A DNA stretch of 64,000 nt, from positions 34,989,007-35,053,006 of the forward strand of contig CM067086.1 in the NCBI GenBank assembly GCA_034008185.1. The letters are read 5' to 3'. A program made the position numbers and the translations under genes. Below the pieces are notes generated by a model that saw only the letters and a program-made list of their open reading frames with translations, did not search any database and had not been told where the DNA came from. The stretch comes from Gorsachius magnificus. Lineage: Eukaryota; Chordata; Aves; Pelecaniformes; Ardeidae. Positions 24,579-37,428 of this stretch are shown one piece after another. The first letter of the stretch is position 1, and the number at the start of each line of letters is the position of its first letter.

Positions 24579-24842
24579 CTAGAGGGTATAGATTTTTTTG
24601 GGAAAAAAAAAAAATCTATATTAAAATTATATGAATTAACAACTCCCTGAATTACCATTCAAAATGCAAATCACTGACAAGCAATAATATCATTTTTATT
24701 GTACCAAAAATACCCTGATATTTCTTCACTGCTTAGCTTAAAATTAAATACACTGAAATGAAACCATGACAAACCACTAATATTCTCAAAATTACTTGCC
24801 ACCTCTATACAAGTAAGACTCACAGTAGTTAAAAAGCATTAC

Positions 24843-24922
24843 CTGTTGAACTATGGTATTCCCACCGTTTAGAATAGCAATACCAAGTTTTAGTGTTTCA
24901 ACAACCATGGGCCCTGTGTGAC
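24843..24922 (-). CDS. RYR3: RYR3 exon E21 (80 nt)
   Basis: Reads (G)HTGPMVVETLKLGIAILNGG then NTIVQQ, ending in phase 0. Acceptor GACAG, donor GTAATG. LKLGIAILNGGN is a RyR signature. Confidence 0.95.
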
Positions 24923-25029
24923 CTGTCAAAACAAGGATACAGTCATTAAAACTTGCAATTATGAACTGTTCAATCAGAAAAGCAGTCTGGAAATTTTACC
25001 TCGTATAGTTGTAATTGACTTTTGCCTCG

Positions 25030-25145
25030 TTGTATACCATACACAAATGGTATATGATATACATATCATACGTATAATGACATAATACACTATGTATACA
25101 TATAGCATTATACATATGATACACATATCATATCATGTATACTTT
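25030..25145. repeat. AT-rich palindromic stretch
   Basis: Alternating TATA/CATA sequence (TATGATATACATATCATACG, ATACATATGATACACATATC) with several short inverted repeats. It occupies about half of the 244-nt intron between E20 and E21 and ends only about 20 bp from the E20 donor. Confidence 0.8.
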
Positions 25146-25166
25146 TAATACTTCACAGAACATTAC

Positions 25167-25266
25167 CTTTGCTTGCACTAATCATCTGAAGGACCATCTC
25201 AGCAGCTCCACGATCATGTAAGCGAGCTTGCTGGTAGAGAGTTCTCTGTTTTTCCATTTCTTTCTC
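25167..25266 (-). CDS. RYR3: RYR3 exon E20 (100 nt)
   Basis: Reads [20 protein letters not shown] then [13 protein letters not shown](G), a core-solenoid segment near-identical in all RyRs. Acceptor CCCAG, donor GTAATG. The downstream intron (24923-25166) is mostly an AT-rich palindromic stretch. Confidence 0.96.
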
Positions 25267-25542
25267 CTGGGTTTGGGAACAAAAATGAGAACAGAATACA
25301 GACTGGAACTGATTCAGGAAAAATAGGAAGATGAGAAATCTGAAGTTGTTGAAGACCATCTGCCTCTATAATCCATGGCTTCTTTGATTCCAAAACATCA
25401 GAACACACCATCTTTCTTTTATAAGAATATTATAGTAAACCAGCTCAATACACACTGTGTTATCCTTGCATTTATTCTAGTGGACATATTTAAAATACTT
25501 GCACATTAGATGATGAGAAATAAATGTTATTTAAACTCTTAC

Positions 25543-25596
25543 CTCAAATGTCTTTTCTTTTTCTTCTTCTTCCTCTTCTTCTTCTTCCTGACAGCT
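25543..25596 (-). CDS. RYR3: RYR3 exon E19 (54 nt), Glu-rich
   Basis: Reads SCQ, nine Glu, then KEKTFE. The start was set at AAAAAG|AGC because the family has AKSCQ at this junction; a second AG nine bases in would remove SCQ without changing frame. The acceptor has a broken pyrimidine tract. Donor GTAAGA. The Glu run length varies between species and isoforms. Confidence 0.88.
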
Positions 25597-26298
25597 CTTT
25601 TTATATTAGAAACAGAAATCGCAAGATTTTGCTTATTATGAAACATAATGCCTATTTTTGCTATAGTATTTCTACAAAAAGTGACCAAACCAATTTTTTA
25701 AAGCAATAATTAAAAGCATTAAGAAGATTTAAAATACTTGTAATCATAAATATTTGTGCTCATCCACACTAAGAAGTTGATTTTCCCTAATGTATGAGCA
25801 CTTCAGGGTATTCATCCAACTACATATACACACTGTAACTGCAGACTATGTGTTCTTGTGTCGTATCTCTATTTATACCCACAATATTTATCTTCACAGT
25901 CAAACTCTTCTCACATGTAAGCTGTAATCAGTATGTTGCAAAAACGGATTGTCAACTTATTTTTGACAGATTTCAAATTTTAACTCCAAAATAATTACCC
26001 AAAGAATAAAGATAACTAACACCTTAGGACTGCTCATGAGTTAATCCTGTACAAAACAAAGTGCTAAGCGATATCCACAGGAGTGCACCTACTAGAACTC
26101 TATACTATTATTTTAATGTAGGAAATGTCCCATTATATATATATAACTCTGATCAGCATTTGCTTCATTAAAAACATAGAAATTACTAGTATCAAGCAGT
26201 CCATGTATGAAACAGAAGGAAAAGATTTAAAAAGCATCTAGAATTAATAGGAAGTACCTGAGTGGAGTGAGGGATGGAGCTTGAAATGATATATTTAC

Positions 26299-26350
26299 CT
26301 TTGCCATCATGGCGGAATAGGCAATATATAAAGGATCATCTTCTAGTTTG
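26299..26350 (-). CDS. RYR3: RYR3 exon E18 (52 nt)
   Basis: Reads (S)KLEDDPLYIAYSAMMAK, matching RYR3 SKLEDDPLYTSYSSMMAK as recalled. Ends in phase 0; donor GTAAAT. The following intron (25597-26298) is AT-rich without recognised features. Confidence 0.92.
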
Positions 26351-27189
26351 CTATAAAGAGTAAAAAATACTTAAAATTATCTTGAAGTGTAGTAATAAAA
26401 AGATGTCATACTCCTACTAATATTTTTTTTTTTAAAGGGCATTTTTATTGAAGTAGATACACGTGTCTACTTGAAATGCTATTACACTTGAAAATTATAT
26501 TATAAATGTATTTTTTAATCTCAAACCGAGTCTCTGTAACTTTTTAATTAAACAATTTAGAGGTACATTTGGACATCCAACTTAGTGATGTTGGGTAAGT
26601 AAGGATGACTGGTCATTGCAGAAAATTACTTTGGAGATTTAAGTTAGAATAATTATAACTGTCAGATGGCAAGATTGTGTTAGTCATACAGAAAAAGTGT
26701 ATGAAACACTGGAGTACTCTACTCATACAAAATACATATTCTAATCAACATTCTAAATTCAAAACAGAAACTGGCACTGGAAGAGATTCATGCTAGTCAT
26801 CAATGGAACCTTTTCTGACACACTGAATAAAATGTAATTAATACCAACAACAATAACGCACATCTATTACCAGCAGAGACCAGGGGAGGGTACTCTGATT
26901 GAACCAGCAGTTTCTTTAGACTTTATGTTTCTATGAGAATTCATGCTCAGTTATTTCTACGTTGGGTATTTACCAAGCTTTTAACACGTCAAAAATAGTC
27001 AATATTTGTCTCAATATAAAGGTTATACCTATTTGAAATACATGAAAACTCTAATGAAACTGAGAGGCAAAAAAGTATTCACCATGCACCGTAATAACTG
27101 CAGTCGTGTTAAATCACTTCTGTATGTTATTAGAAATTCAGTTACTGTGTGCTTTTACTCAATGTGCTTTTCAACACAGGTCTTTTTAC

Positions 27190-27299
27190 CTTCTCTCTGT
27201 GAGAGCACTGCGACTAAAATAGAGGATAATCTGATGAAGTGGATCAGGCTGTTTCTTCTCGGTCTCTTCCTCTTCTTCTTCATCTTTTTTTGGAGGTGT
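27190..27299 (-). CDS. RYR3: RYR3 exon E17 (110 nt), acidic linker
   Basis: Reads [20 protein letters not shown] then [16 protein letters not shown](S). The Glu run is a variable linker in RyRs; [10 protein letters not shown] is conserved. Acceptor GAGACAG, donor GTAAAA. The following intron (26351-27189) contains no recognised element. Confidence 0.93.
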
Positions 27300-28880
27300 C
27301 TGTCTCAAGATTTATGTCAGAACATAAAAATTAAGCTTCATGAGTATGGAAAAAAATGAGTAATTAAGCTTAGGAAAGGATTTCAGTAATTTTATTCTGT
27401 CCAACTTGTATTAATTTCCAGTACTCATCTTAGCAGCTTACAGCATTACAACCTGCAACATTACGTGCCTGTATGACTCAGAAGGAGTTTAGAGTATCTG
27501 ATGGTTATTCATATTTGATAGTAACATTAGAAGTTTCTCATTTGTGAGGTATTGAGAATGAGACAGTGAAAATCTTAAGGAAGCCTTATTCAGCAGAAAT
27601 TATGTGTTTCCAGTGGACCAGAATTGAAAGAAAGTCCCAGCTCAATTATTTAGCAGGAGAATTACTGGTAAATGGAACTATTTTTAATAAAATCATCAGA
27701 TATATCCTATTCAGATTACCGTTTGCTACAATACTTTCATGTATCATTTCTAGGTAACCTTGATTCAACAAATGTAAGGACTGTTTATTGTCAACTTTGA
27801 ACATTTTTGGCAGTTTGAAATATAACATAGCCGGCACTGGCAAAAGAGCAACATATCAGCTTTACCTTACTTGTGTTATCAGCACTTTGTAGGGTTTGTA
27901 ATTATTGTAGAATTATTGTAATTATAGTAATAATTGTAATTACAGAGGTTCAATTTACTTCTCTAGTAAATCTGAAAGAACTGTAATTAATTGTTTTGAT
28001 TAATGGCCTCCTTCCTTCCTTTAGAAAGAAGCAACAAAGTCAAGCAAAGACTGGGACCATGTAATTGTCCAGAGTATGAGAAAAATGTATTAGCTGTAAT
28101 TTGGAAAAATCATACAACCTTCTATTACCAGTGGGTCTTTAAAAAGCACATGACTGCTTCTGCTAACATTGAAGCATCTCCTGATATATCTTCATGTAAT
28201 CCATGAAGCCATATATTAATTTTCATGGCGTTTAGACACTAAGGAGATAGGGCTCTTTTAGAAGTATTTTAGACAAACTAACTACAGAGGGAAGGAAAAA
28301 AAACAGTAGGCTTTCTGAATCAATATTCAGTAACAAAATGCTGAAGTTTACCAACCACTTTTATCAAGTACATATGTAAACTAAATTTTTGCTGAATATG
28401 GCTGCTTGTATTTACTTCTCCTTATGATGTATCAACAAGAAAACAGCAAAATTAATTTGTATCAAAGCTGAAAATGTTAAAATTAAATATTATGCATCAA
28501 CAAAAATTTTTAAAAGGGGAAAAGGATCAGTTGCGTCAAGCTTTAAAAAACCAGTAGATAAAATATAGGAACATAGGAATTACCATAATGACAAAAATAG
28601 TCTGACAGTTCATCTAATCCATTTCTCTTCCCAAGAATGAGTATCACATAGTTCATCTGAAGGCATAAACCACCTTAATGCACTTCAGCGTGCACCACAG
28701 GATGATGTCTTTTTGACCACAGCAGGAAATGACCTTATGCCCTGAAGCATAAGGATTAATATTTTATAAGTTTATGCATATGCATACAGTACACAAAAAT
28801 TAAATATAGGTTATAATAGATACATAAAAGATACACTGAAGTGGGCACTGAAAAATATGCCCAATTATGTCAGTACTTAC

Positions 28881-28977
28881 AGCCAAATCCTGAACTAGTT
28901 TCTCCTCAAATGAATATTCCTCTGTTTCTATCCAATAGTTCTGATAGCCATGGAGGAAGAGGTTAATAGAACGGTGC
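28881..28977 (-). CDS. RYR3: RYR3 exon E16 (97 nt)
   Basis: Reads (R)HRSINLFLHGYQNYWIETEE then YSFEEKLVQDLA, ending in phase 0. Acceptor tract is a C7 run before AG; donor GTAAGT. The family segment is HRSINLFLHGYQRFW. The next intron (27300-28880) shows nothing recognisable. Confidence 0.94.
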
Positions 28978-31118
28978 CTGGGGGGGTTGTGAAAGTGAGA
29001 TCAAGAGGGGTAACGAAATATAGTATCACAGCTCAGGTGGTTAATGATTAGTAAGGATACGTATTTGTACAATTCTGATCCTCTGATTGGTCAGTGAAAC
29101 AAAACGCCAAACGTAACTAACAGTCAGTGACAAATCTGCATGTACTTCTGAATATTCTTACTAATATTTTTATACACGTATGTATACATGACTTTTTGTT
29201 TTGAAGGCTTTGGGAGTGCTATTATATAGTATACATAAAATCGCAGGACTGGAACCTTAATGCAAGCATGGGAAAAATACACACTTGAACAGACTGAGAA
29301 TGAGTGGGTGGGATTTACACCTACAAGATGTAAATCTGGTGTACTAGATTTAGGACATTGAGACAGCAGAAGTTGGCCATCAACACCAAAATAATTATCA
29401 AGTGCTTTACAGCACATTATCTGCATACATTCATTGCCTTCTTCCACACTGAGAAGCCTAACCTCAGCTTCTTTTCTTTTAGTTCCAAATAAGGGCAGTA
29501 TTAATGTGTCCTCAAAGAAGCTGGATTAGAAATACACAAAACCTGTTATAGAAGATGACCAATTTTAGGAAACTCTTAGGCATATTAATTACTACTATAC
29601 AGTAATCATTAATTTAACTTTCCACAGAAAATACAGCTCATGGCAATAAGACTACACGTAATAATGGGCAAACCAATCCATCTTTTCGTTACATGTGGGG
29701 GAAAATTGTCATCTGAGGTTCACTACATGAGGTTATAAAGGTTGTTCCACACAGCCTTTTCATTTACTTTTATCCTGTACCACTAGCAAAAGCTATACAA
29801 ATTGGCTGTATATCCTAAGACTTGTTTAAGTACACTGTGCACATGAATAATTATTTTATAATGGACTAGCTATTGAGCCACCTTCTAGGCTCTCCTGCTG
29901 GCACTGGTACCATTTTATTATCAAATTTCAAATAACTGACCAATCAGAATCCCCTCTGAAAATTGTACAAATTCATGTTTTATGATAACATTAAATCATG
30001 GCTGGGAAGGAATAAGTGTGCGCATAAGGAAGAGGCTCTCCACAAGTTACATTACCGTTAACTTGAGTATAAGCCTGTCATACTGAGTTTTTTCATGTAC
30101 TTTTTCCAGCCAAACACGTTGAAAGGTGCTCAGGAAGAAATTGCTAATTTTGTGTCTGAAGAAAAGCATATAGGTTTTCATTGAAGAAAGGCACAAGTTA
30201 AATTCAATAAAGTAGTAATTCGTAAACTGTGTCTGAAAAATTGCCATGTACAACTTTGCTGTATCTATGTGCATATACAGATGGCAGACAATAAGACAGA
30301 TTTTTTACAAATTAATTTCCTTAAAACATCAAACATAAATACATACAACTCAGAGAAAACATTTATCACATAAGACTTTTTCAAAGCCGTGTACATCCAT
30401 TAAACACAGAACACGACGAATTAGTATTTCCTAACTTAAATGTTTTTTTCCTTGAAAAATAAAAATATTTAAAAATACAACTATTTCTTTTGTATCTCCA
30501 GGCACTTCTTGGTAAAGGGAGTACTTGGAATATTTACAGTAGAAGTTATTTTTCTATGATTTAACAAACACCTGCACATCAATAGACATTTCAATTTCTG
30601 AAATACCTCACTGGAATTCCTAAAAACTGATACATCTAAGAATGTCTTTTAAAGAAAATTAAATTAAAAAAATGAGATTAACATTGAATTATATTGAAAG
30701 CCACCTAAATCTCCAGAAAGTTTTCAAAAGAAAGAGCTCATTATCTACTGAAGATATTAATCTTTTCTAGGATAAATGAAAGGGTACTACCATGTTTGCT
30801 TACTGCCCTTTAAACTAATTGATTCTAGCATCAAATTTATAACTAACACTCCCAATATACAAGATAAGGAGAGCTGCATTTTAAACTCTGTTTCAAAGGG
30901 ATTTACATGGCTCCTAGAATTAATCATACCCCACTTGAAATAATCTCCCTGGGGTTCAGAGATGTCTTAGCAACACAATCAATTTAAATGATGGAGATAG
31001 TTATAGATGCGTAATAGTGTGAAAGCCTTATTTTCCTGTCAGAACTGTATGATTTATCTAGAAAAACTAATGAATTTAAAAACTTTGTTCTACATCTATC
31101 AATTGATAATATACCTAG

Positions 31119-31204
31119 AAGTCCCTGCTCATTGCTGGGGTGTTGGATTAGATGACCTTTAAAGGTCCCTTCCAACACAAACCATTCTATGATTTTATGA
31201 TTCT
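31119..31204 (+). mobile_element. CR1 LINE extreme 3' tail
   Basis: Only 86 bp: AGTCCCTGCTCATTGCTGGG, the GATGACCTTTAAAGGTCCCT block and two imperfect ATTCTATG repeats. Antisense, in the intron between E15 and E16. A severe 5' truncation, common for CR1. Confidence 0.88.
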
Positions 31205-32482
31205 AAGTCCAAAGTGTTTTTTCACTCTTGCCTGTTTTGAAGTGCAGACACCACAATTAATTGGCTAAAATAGCTTTACGACAGTTTATTTTTAGAACCT
31301 ACAAGATGAAATAACTGGACAGATTTGCCTCACATTCATATTTAAATTAGCAGTAAACTCCACCACAAACTCTACCATCAAGTTTGAGAAGAACCAACCT
31401 CAAATCTTTTTAACACAAAGTTTTTAATGAAAATTTCAGATAATGTAAATGATGTACTTCTATGAGTATTATTCCATATTTTCTTGAAAATGAAAATACA
31501 GATTCATAGCCCATTTTGCCCCTTGGCAAGTGTTCCATCAACCTCAAAAGTAATAAATCAAAGTGTTTTCTTAAAGGCAAAAATAAAACAAACCATTTTT
31601 ATCATTTGGGTGCTCATACATATTCCAAACCTTTTAAGAATTTATAAATCTAGAATATGGTTGTAAAAAAAAAAAAATGCTCACAAAAATGTTATACTGA
31701 AATGGGTGCTCTTCATACCACTTCCTCTTGTTTTTCCAAACACAGTGCTTGAAGATTAAATGGTCAACACTAGCCAGTTTGTTCTTATGTTGAACTTAAA
31801 CCTTTTCATTTCTCTGGTTCTTTAAAGATTGCCTGGTGGTAGTGTGACGTCTTAGAGAAGTTGTTATACTCTAGAACTAATACTTTTGTAAAGGAAGGGT
31901 ATGTGCTTTTTACAGTATAACCGGCTTTTTATTTGTCTTGTACAAACCTAATATTCTTCCAATATGTTAGTGGCACAGCTACAGACCTTTAGCCGACATG
32001 AAGCAGACAGAATGGCTTTCAAAAAGGCATTTAAAAATGCAATGCAACTCTTCTGTTAAAAACTTTGCAAACAATCTTTGAACAAAAATATTAATCACAA
32101 AAGGTGAAAAAGTGCAGAAGAAGGTGAGAGGCAAACTAATTAAAGATGTACTTAGGCTGTATCTGAATAAAAAGCAGATTTATTGAGAAGGAACAGGGTA
32201 AAGGAGATGACCCCAATGCCACATGGTCTTATATTCTTTTTCCATTCCATTTATGGATGGATCCAGGCACAGGATGCACTTTATCTTGGACTTTGTGGTA
32301 TCCACATTCAACTGGAGTAAGACATAGAGCAACACACAAGTCCGAAGTACCATTCTGCACTGCTCTGCCCCAATAGCTGCTTTAATGCATATAACATTCT
32401 GATGTAGTAGCTACAAATTGCCTCAGACAAGATAAAGAGCATGCAGCATTCATGCAATAGGAGAGGAATAGCCATACAAAGT

Positions 32483-32500
32483 TAAAAAAAAAAAAAAAAA
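32483..32500. repeat. A18 run
   Basis: Eighteen adenines, plus strand, in the intron between E15 and E16. No retrotransposed gene is seen next to it, so it is most likely a plain homopolymer. Confidence 0.9.
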
Positions 32501-32872
32501 GAATACAAACACAGGAGAATAAAGAGTAAAAAGAGCAACCAATCAGAGGCAAAAAAGGGACAGAAACAGCAACATCTTAACAATTTTCACAGATAACTTG
32601 AGGAACTATACAGAGTACCAGCTGACGAAAATGAAGCATTTTGGTTTTGAAGCAGTGTAATTCCTATGGTCTTTTCCCTCTCTGGTTATTTGTCATGAGA
32701 CAAGTATTTTGCTACTGTGAGGAATTAGCTGATAACTAACCAACTCTTTTGTCTCTTAACCAAAATTACACAGGCCTAACAATCAACAAACTTGTAGGTA
32801 TACACACAAGCAATATTTGCACTCAGAAATGTAAACAAACGTTACAAAAAATTAAACCTTTAAACCATTTAC

Positions 32873-32985
32873 CTTGGCAGGTTGTATAATGGTGCCATTC
32901 TGAAACATGCAACAACAGCCCTTTTGCGTTGTTTTGACAGGAGTTTGTGCCAAACAGCTTTCTTTGATCTCAGTGGTTGTTCAAC
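32873..32985 (-). CDS. RYR3: RYR3 exon E15 (113 nt), calmodulin-binding segment
   Basis: Reads VEQPLRSKK, then [19 protein letters not shown] and RMAPLYNLP(R). The basic amphipathic stretch is the well-known RyR calmodulin-binding region (RyR1 about 3614-3643), and the Cys in VVACF corresponds to the redox-sensitive cysteine of RyR1. Start at CCCATAG is chosen because it gives the family VEQPLRSKK; donor GTAAAT. The next intron (28978-32872) holds a short CR1 tail and otherwise AT-rich sequence. Confidence 0.94.
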
Positions 32986-33340
32986 CTATGGGAAAATATC
33001 TTCTAGTACATACAATGGAAACTCTTCAACTTTTATTCAAAATTTTGAATATAAAATTTTGAATAACATAGTTAGTAAATTAGAAAATGTTATAAATGCT
33101 CCTCATCATCTGAAAAAAAAAGTGTTCTTTTTGGATTTTATTTTGGTTTTTGTTTTTAAATTAGTAAGAAAAAATATTGGGGGCCTTATATATAGTACTT
33201 CTCAGTTTATACAGTAAAGCTCAAGATACCAGAGTGTCTCATGTGTGGGACTCCTTGATAAAATTCTCAAATGGTTATTTTGCAGATTTCCAACTATGCA
33301 TATTCAATTGTTCATGTGAACGAATTTCTGTGCTGTATCG

Positions 33341-35645
33341 TAGAATCATAGAATCACCTTGGTTGGAAAAGACCTTTAAGATCATCGAGTCCAACCGTTA
33401 ACCTAGCACTGCCATCCCACCACTAAACCATGTCCCTAAGCACCTCATCTATCCTTCTTTTAAAGACCTCCAGGGATGAGGACTCCACCACCTCCCTGGG
33501 CAGCCCATTCCAGAGCCTGACAACCCTCTCGGTGAAGAAGTTTTTCCTAATGTCTAGCCTAAACCTGCCCTGGTGCAGCTTCAAGCCATTCCCCCTCATC
33601 CTATCATCTGTTACCAGGGAGAAGAGGCCGACCCCCACCTCACTACAGCCTCCTTTCAGGTAGTTGTAGAGGGCGATCAGGTCTCCCCTCAGCCTCCTCT
33701 TCTCCAGACTAAATAACCCCAGTTCCCTCAGCTGCTCCTCATATGACTTGTGTTCCAGACCCCTCACCAGCTTGGTTGCTCTCCTCTGGACATGTTCCAG
33801 CAATGCAACATCTTTCTTGTAGTGAGGGGCCCAAAACTGAACACAGTATTCGAGGTGCGGCCTCACCAGCACCGAGTACAGGGGCACAATCACTTCCCTA
33901 CTCCTGCTGGTCACGCTATTCCTGATACAGGCCAGGATGCCATTGGCCTTCTTGGCCACCTGGGCACACTGCTGGCTCATATTCAGCCGGCTGTCAACCA
34001 GTACCCCCAGGTCTTTTTCTACCAGGCAGCTTTCCAACCACTCTTCCCCAAGCCTGTAGCGCTGCATGGGGTTGTTGTGAACAAACTGCAGGACCCGGCA
34101 CTTGGCCTTGTTGAACCTCATACAGTTGGCCTCGGCCCATCGATCCAGCCTGTCCAGGTCCCTCTGCAGAGCCCTCCTCCCCTCAAGCAGATCAACACTA
34201 CCACCCAGTTTGGTGTCGTCTGCAAATTTACTGAGGGCACACTCAATCCCCTCATCCAGGTCATCGATAAAGATATTAAACAAGACTGGCCCTCAAACTG
34301 AGCCCTGGGGGACACCGCTTGTGGCCGGCCGCCAACTGGATTTAGCTCCATTCACCACGACTCTCTGGGCTCGGCCACCCAGCCAGTTTTTAACCCAGCG
34401 AAGAGTACATCCATCTAGGCCATGAACTGCCAGCTTCTCCAGCAGAATGCTATGGGAGACTGTGTCAAAGGCTTTGCTGAAGTCCAGGTAGACAACATCC
34501 ACAGCCTTTCCCTCATCTACCAGGTGGGTCACCTGGTCATAGAAGGAAATCAGGTTGGTTAGGCAAGACCTGCCTTTCGTGAACCCATGCTGACTGGGCC
34601 TGATCCCCTGATTGTCCTCCATGTGCCTGGTGACCACACTCAGGATGAGCCTCTCCATAATCTTCCCCGGTACCGAGGTCAGGCTGACTGGTCTGTAGTT
34701 CCCTGGATCCTCCTTCCGGCCCTTCTTGAAGATAGGTGTCACATTTGCCAACCTCCAGTCATCTGGGACCTCCCCTGTTCTCCAGGACTGCTGATAAATG
34801 ATAAGAGAGTGGCTTGGCAAGCTCCTCTGCCAACTCCTTCAGCACTCTTGGGTGGATCCCATCTGGTCCCATAGACTTGTGGATGTCCAGGTGGCATAGC
34901 AGGTCAAAGACTGCTTCTTCCTGGATTGTGGGGGGTTTATTCCACTCTCTGTCCCCATCTTCCAGCTCAGGAGGCTGGGTACCCTGGGGATAACTCGTCG
35001 GGCCATTAAAGACCGAGGCAAAGAAGGCGTTGAGTATCTCAGCCTTTTCCTCGTCTTTAGTGGCAATGTTCCCCCTTGCATCCACTAGAGGATGGAGGTT
35101 CTCCCTGGCTCTCTTTTTGCTATTAACATACTTATAAAAACTTTTCTTATTACCCCTTACAACAGTGGCCAAGTTAAATTCCAGCTGGGCTTTTGCCTTT
35201 CTAATCTCCTCTCTGCATGACCTGACAAGATCCCTGTACTCTTCTTGGGTTGCCTGCCCCTTCTTCCAGCGCTGGTAAGCTCTCCTTTTTTCCCTTAGTC
35301 GCAGTAGTAGACCTCTGTCCAGTCAGGCCGGTTGTCTTCCCCGCTGATTTGTCTTACAGCACATGGGGACAGCCTGCTCCTGTGCCTTTAAGACTTTTTC
35401 CTTGAAAAACACCCAGCCTTCCTGGACCCCTTTGCCCTTCAGGACTATCTCGCAAGGGACTCTCCCAACCAGCGTTCTAAGCAGGTCAAAGTATGCCCTC
35501 CGGAAATCCATGGTGGCGGTCTTGCTGACCCCCTTCCTTACCTCACCAATGATCGAAAACTCTACCATTTCATGATCACTAAGGCCTAGATGATTTCCGA
35601 CCACCACCTCTCCCACCAGTCCTTCTCTGTTAGTGAACAGGAGGT
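33341..35645 (-). mobile_element. CR1 LINE, 2.3 kb, sense to RYR3
   Basis: Minus-strand CR1 in the intron between E14 and E15. The 3' end is at 33341 with TAGAATCATAGAATCA (the tail read backwards). The 5' end near 35645 lies in the endonuclease C-terminus. It makes up most of this 3.2-kb intron. Confidence 0.92.
33423..35616 (-). pseudogene. CR1 endonuclease C-terminus plus reverse transcriptase, broken
   Basis: Four open pieces: 35616-35323 (endonuclease end, NHLGLSDHEMVEFSI), 35172-34759 (SKKRARENLHPLVDARGNI, KSMGPDGIHPRVLKELAEEL), 34820-34293 ([41 protein letters not shown]) and 34283-33423 ([20 protein letters not shown] to the C-terminus). The first two share one frame and the last two another. 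Thus there is at least one frameshift in the 34759-34820 overlap, a stop between the first pair, and a TGA after GVPQGSV. FADD is intact. Confidence 0.88.
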
Positions 35646-36138
35646 ATCACTTGTGAATAAAATGGATTAACTATGTGGGAAGAGTACAAGAGCCTTTTTG
35701 TATTTAAATTGTATCATTTGAATGAACAGCCAACCAATTCAAAAGTTGCTAGAGCATCCATAGGTGCAGAAATAGGAGACGGGATAAAACCTGTATATTA
35801 TAAATAAGTGCACGTGCAAACATCTCCTCCCAAAAGTACAGAGTTTTCAGCTACTGAATGCTGGTGATTTATATACTACACTTCTTGCGACTGTTCACAA
35901 AGCTTTGCAGAGGTAAATACATCCCGAGTTTTCCCTGAAGCTAAATTTAGGCACTTCAACAGATTACATTAAAAACACTGCATATATACACGGGTATGTG
36001 CGTGTGTGCATGCAAGCACAAAAATAATTTTTATCTGGAAACGTTAATAATGACACTCACTTAAGTCAAAATAATCTCTACAAGGAAAAAACTCATGCTA
36101 TTTTAAAACAAACACAGTATAGACATTTAAATTTTTAC

Positions 36139-36270
36139 CTGTTCCAGATGATACAGAGCAGCTGATATCCTCTGTACTCGTTCCACATTTCTCTCAGGGT
36201 CAGTAGGTTCATCACTCTTCAAAATGTCCTTGTACAGATTTAACTGCCATTTCACAGCTGGATCATCAGA
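36139..36270 (-). CDS. RYR3: RYR3 exon E14 (132 nt)
   Basis: Reads SDDPAVKWQLNLYKDILKSD then EPTDPERNVERVQRISAALY ending HLEQ; 44 whole codons. Donor GTAAAA. The intron downstream (32986-36138) is largely one CR1 insertion (33341-35645). In RYR2 an optional 24-nt exon sits in this intron; I saw no equivalent here. Confidence 0.95.
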
Positions 36271-37368
36271 CTAAAAACCAACATATTTTGTACATAAGCT
36301 GCTGTATGAAGATACTTAATTTGACTACTACCACTACCATTATTCTCACAGTATAATAAAGACTTCATCTGTCCCCTTTTAGTCAAAATTACCATCTGCT
36401 AGCTGCTCAGAAAAATGCCATTAGGTTCTGTACACTGTTGGGTAACTGAAATAAATTCTTAAGGAAGGTTCTGTATTTTTACTTCATGAAAATAAATAAA
36501 GCACCCTGGGACTTCTGTATACCATTTAACTGCATTAAAAATAAGGAAGCACATTTAGCACTGGGATTGAGTTTAACCCATTACAGGACTTCTGTACCAA
36601 AAGTGGAAAGCTGTTTTATAGAGTCTATAAAAGACAGCTGGAATTTCAGTAGGTGAAGAGTTACAGCCAAAGCTTTTGGGGTTTTTTTGCAAGACACACA
36701 TAGAAAATACACATTACTTAGTGTGTCCAGTTTAAACTTATGTAAGCACAAATTTATAGCAACCAAACAGTGATCTCCCATGACAGATAATGAGTTACTC
36801 CTGTTATGTTCAAAGACAGTAGGCAATGATCTAAATTATTATTTACAGAATGATGACAACTCCAATTTGGTATCACCTTTGACAGTATATTCAGCATATA
36901 AATAGTCAGAATGTAATTGCGCTTGTAAAACTCTTAAGGTTAAGATGACATAAGCTCTGCTTATTTATCATAGTCACTTTAAAATGCATATATTCTTAGA
37001 AATACTATTTAATCGTTAGTGCAAGTTAAGTTCAAGAAGAGATGCTGAAATACTACAGTTTTAATTTTTTTCTTCTTGAATCAAGTCCATTCTAAGTCAT
37101 TATAGCTTTAAAACTACCAATATCTCAATTCTTTACACTTGTCCCATTCTATAGGACTTCCTGAAACTTGAAAATACCAGTCAAAGCTCAAATAAACTAA
37201 TTATTGTCATGAAAAAATTATGAAGGAATATGTTAAAATGTCAATTTTTCTAATAGCTTTTCACATTCTCTTTCTTTGTTTTTTCTGTGTCACGATAAGC
37301 AAAACAATTGTGACCTTTGTGTTTTAAAAGCGCACATCAGCATCTTTAAGACATTTTTTTTATATTAC

Positions 37369-37428
37369 CTTTTCCTGCAAATGTAAGTTGTTACGTAAAT
37401 GTTCTTTGACTTCATCATCAGTGTCTCT
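37369..37428 (-). CDS. RYR3: RYR3 exon E13 (60 nt)
   Basis: Reads RDTDDEVKEHLRNNLHLQEK, 20 whole codons, matching the family. Acceptor TCTACAG, donor GTAATA. The following intron (36271-37368) is AT-rich with no recognised element. Confidence 0.95.

Noticed and set aside
29078..29096. CTCTGATTGGTCA shared with 63834-63846, resembling a CCAAT-box promoter element
   Set aside because: A 13-base match only; both sites are deep in introns with no other promoter features.
32483..32500. A18 run as tail of a processed pseudogene or SINE
   Set aside because: No gene-like or SINE body upstream on either strand and no target-site duplication noticed.
33750..34425. Plus-strand ORFs of 183 and 107 codons
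   Set aside because: Antisense shadows of the minus-strand CR1 reverse transcriptase.
32986..36138. Search for a counterpart of the RYR2 24-nt optional exon in the E14-E15 intron
   Set aside because: No suitable phase-0 segment with AG and GT flanks was found outside the CR1; one candidate near 35900 has no matching peptide.
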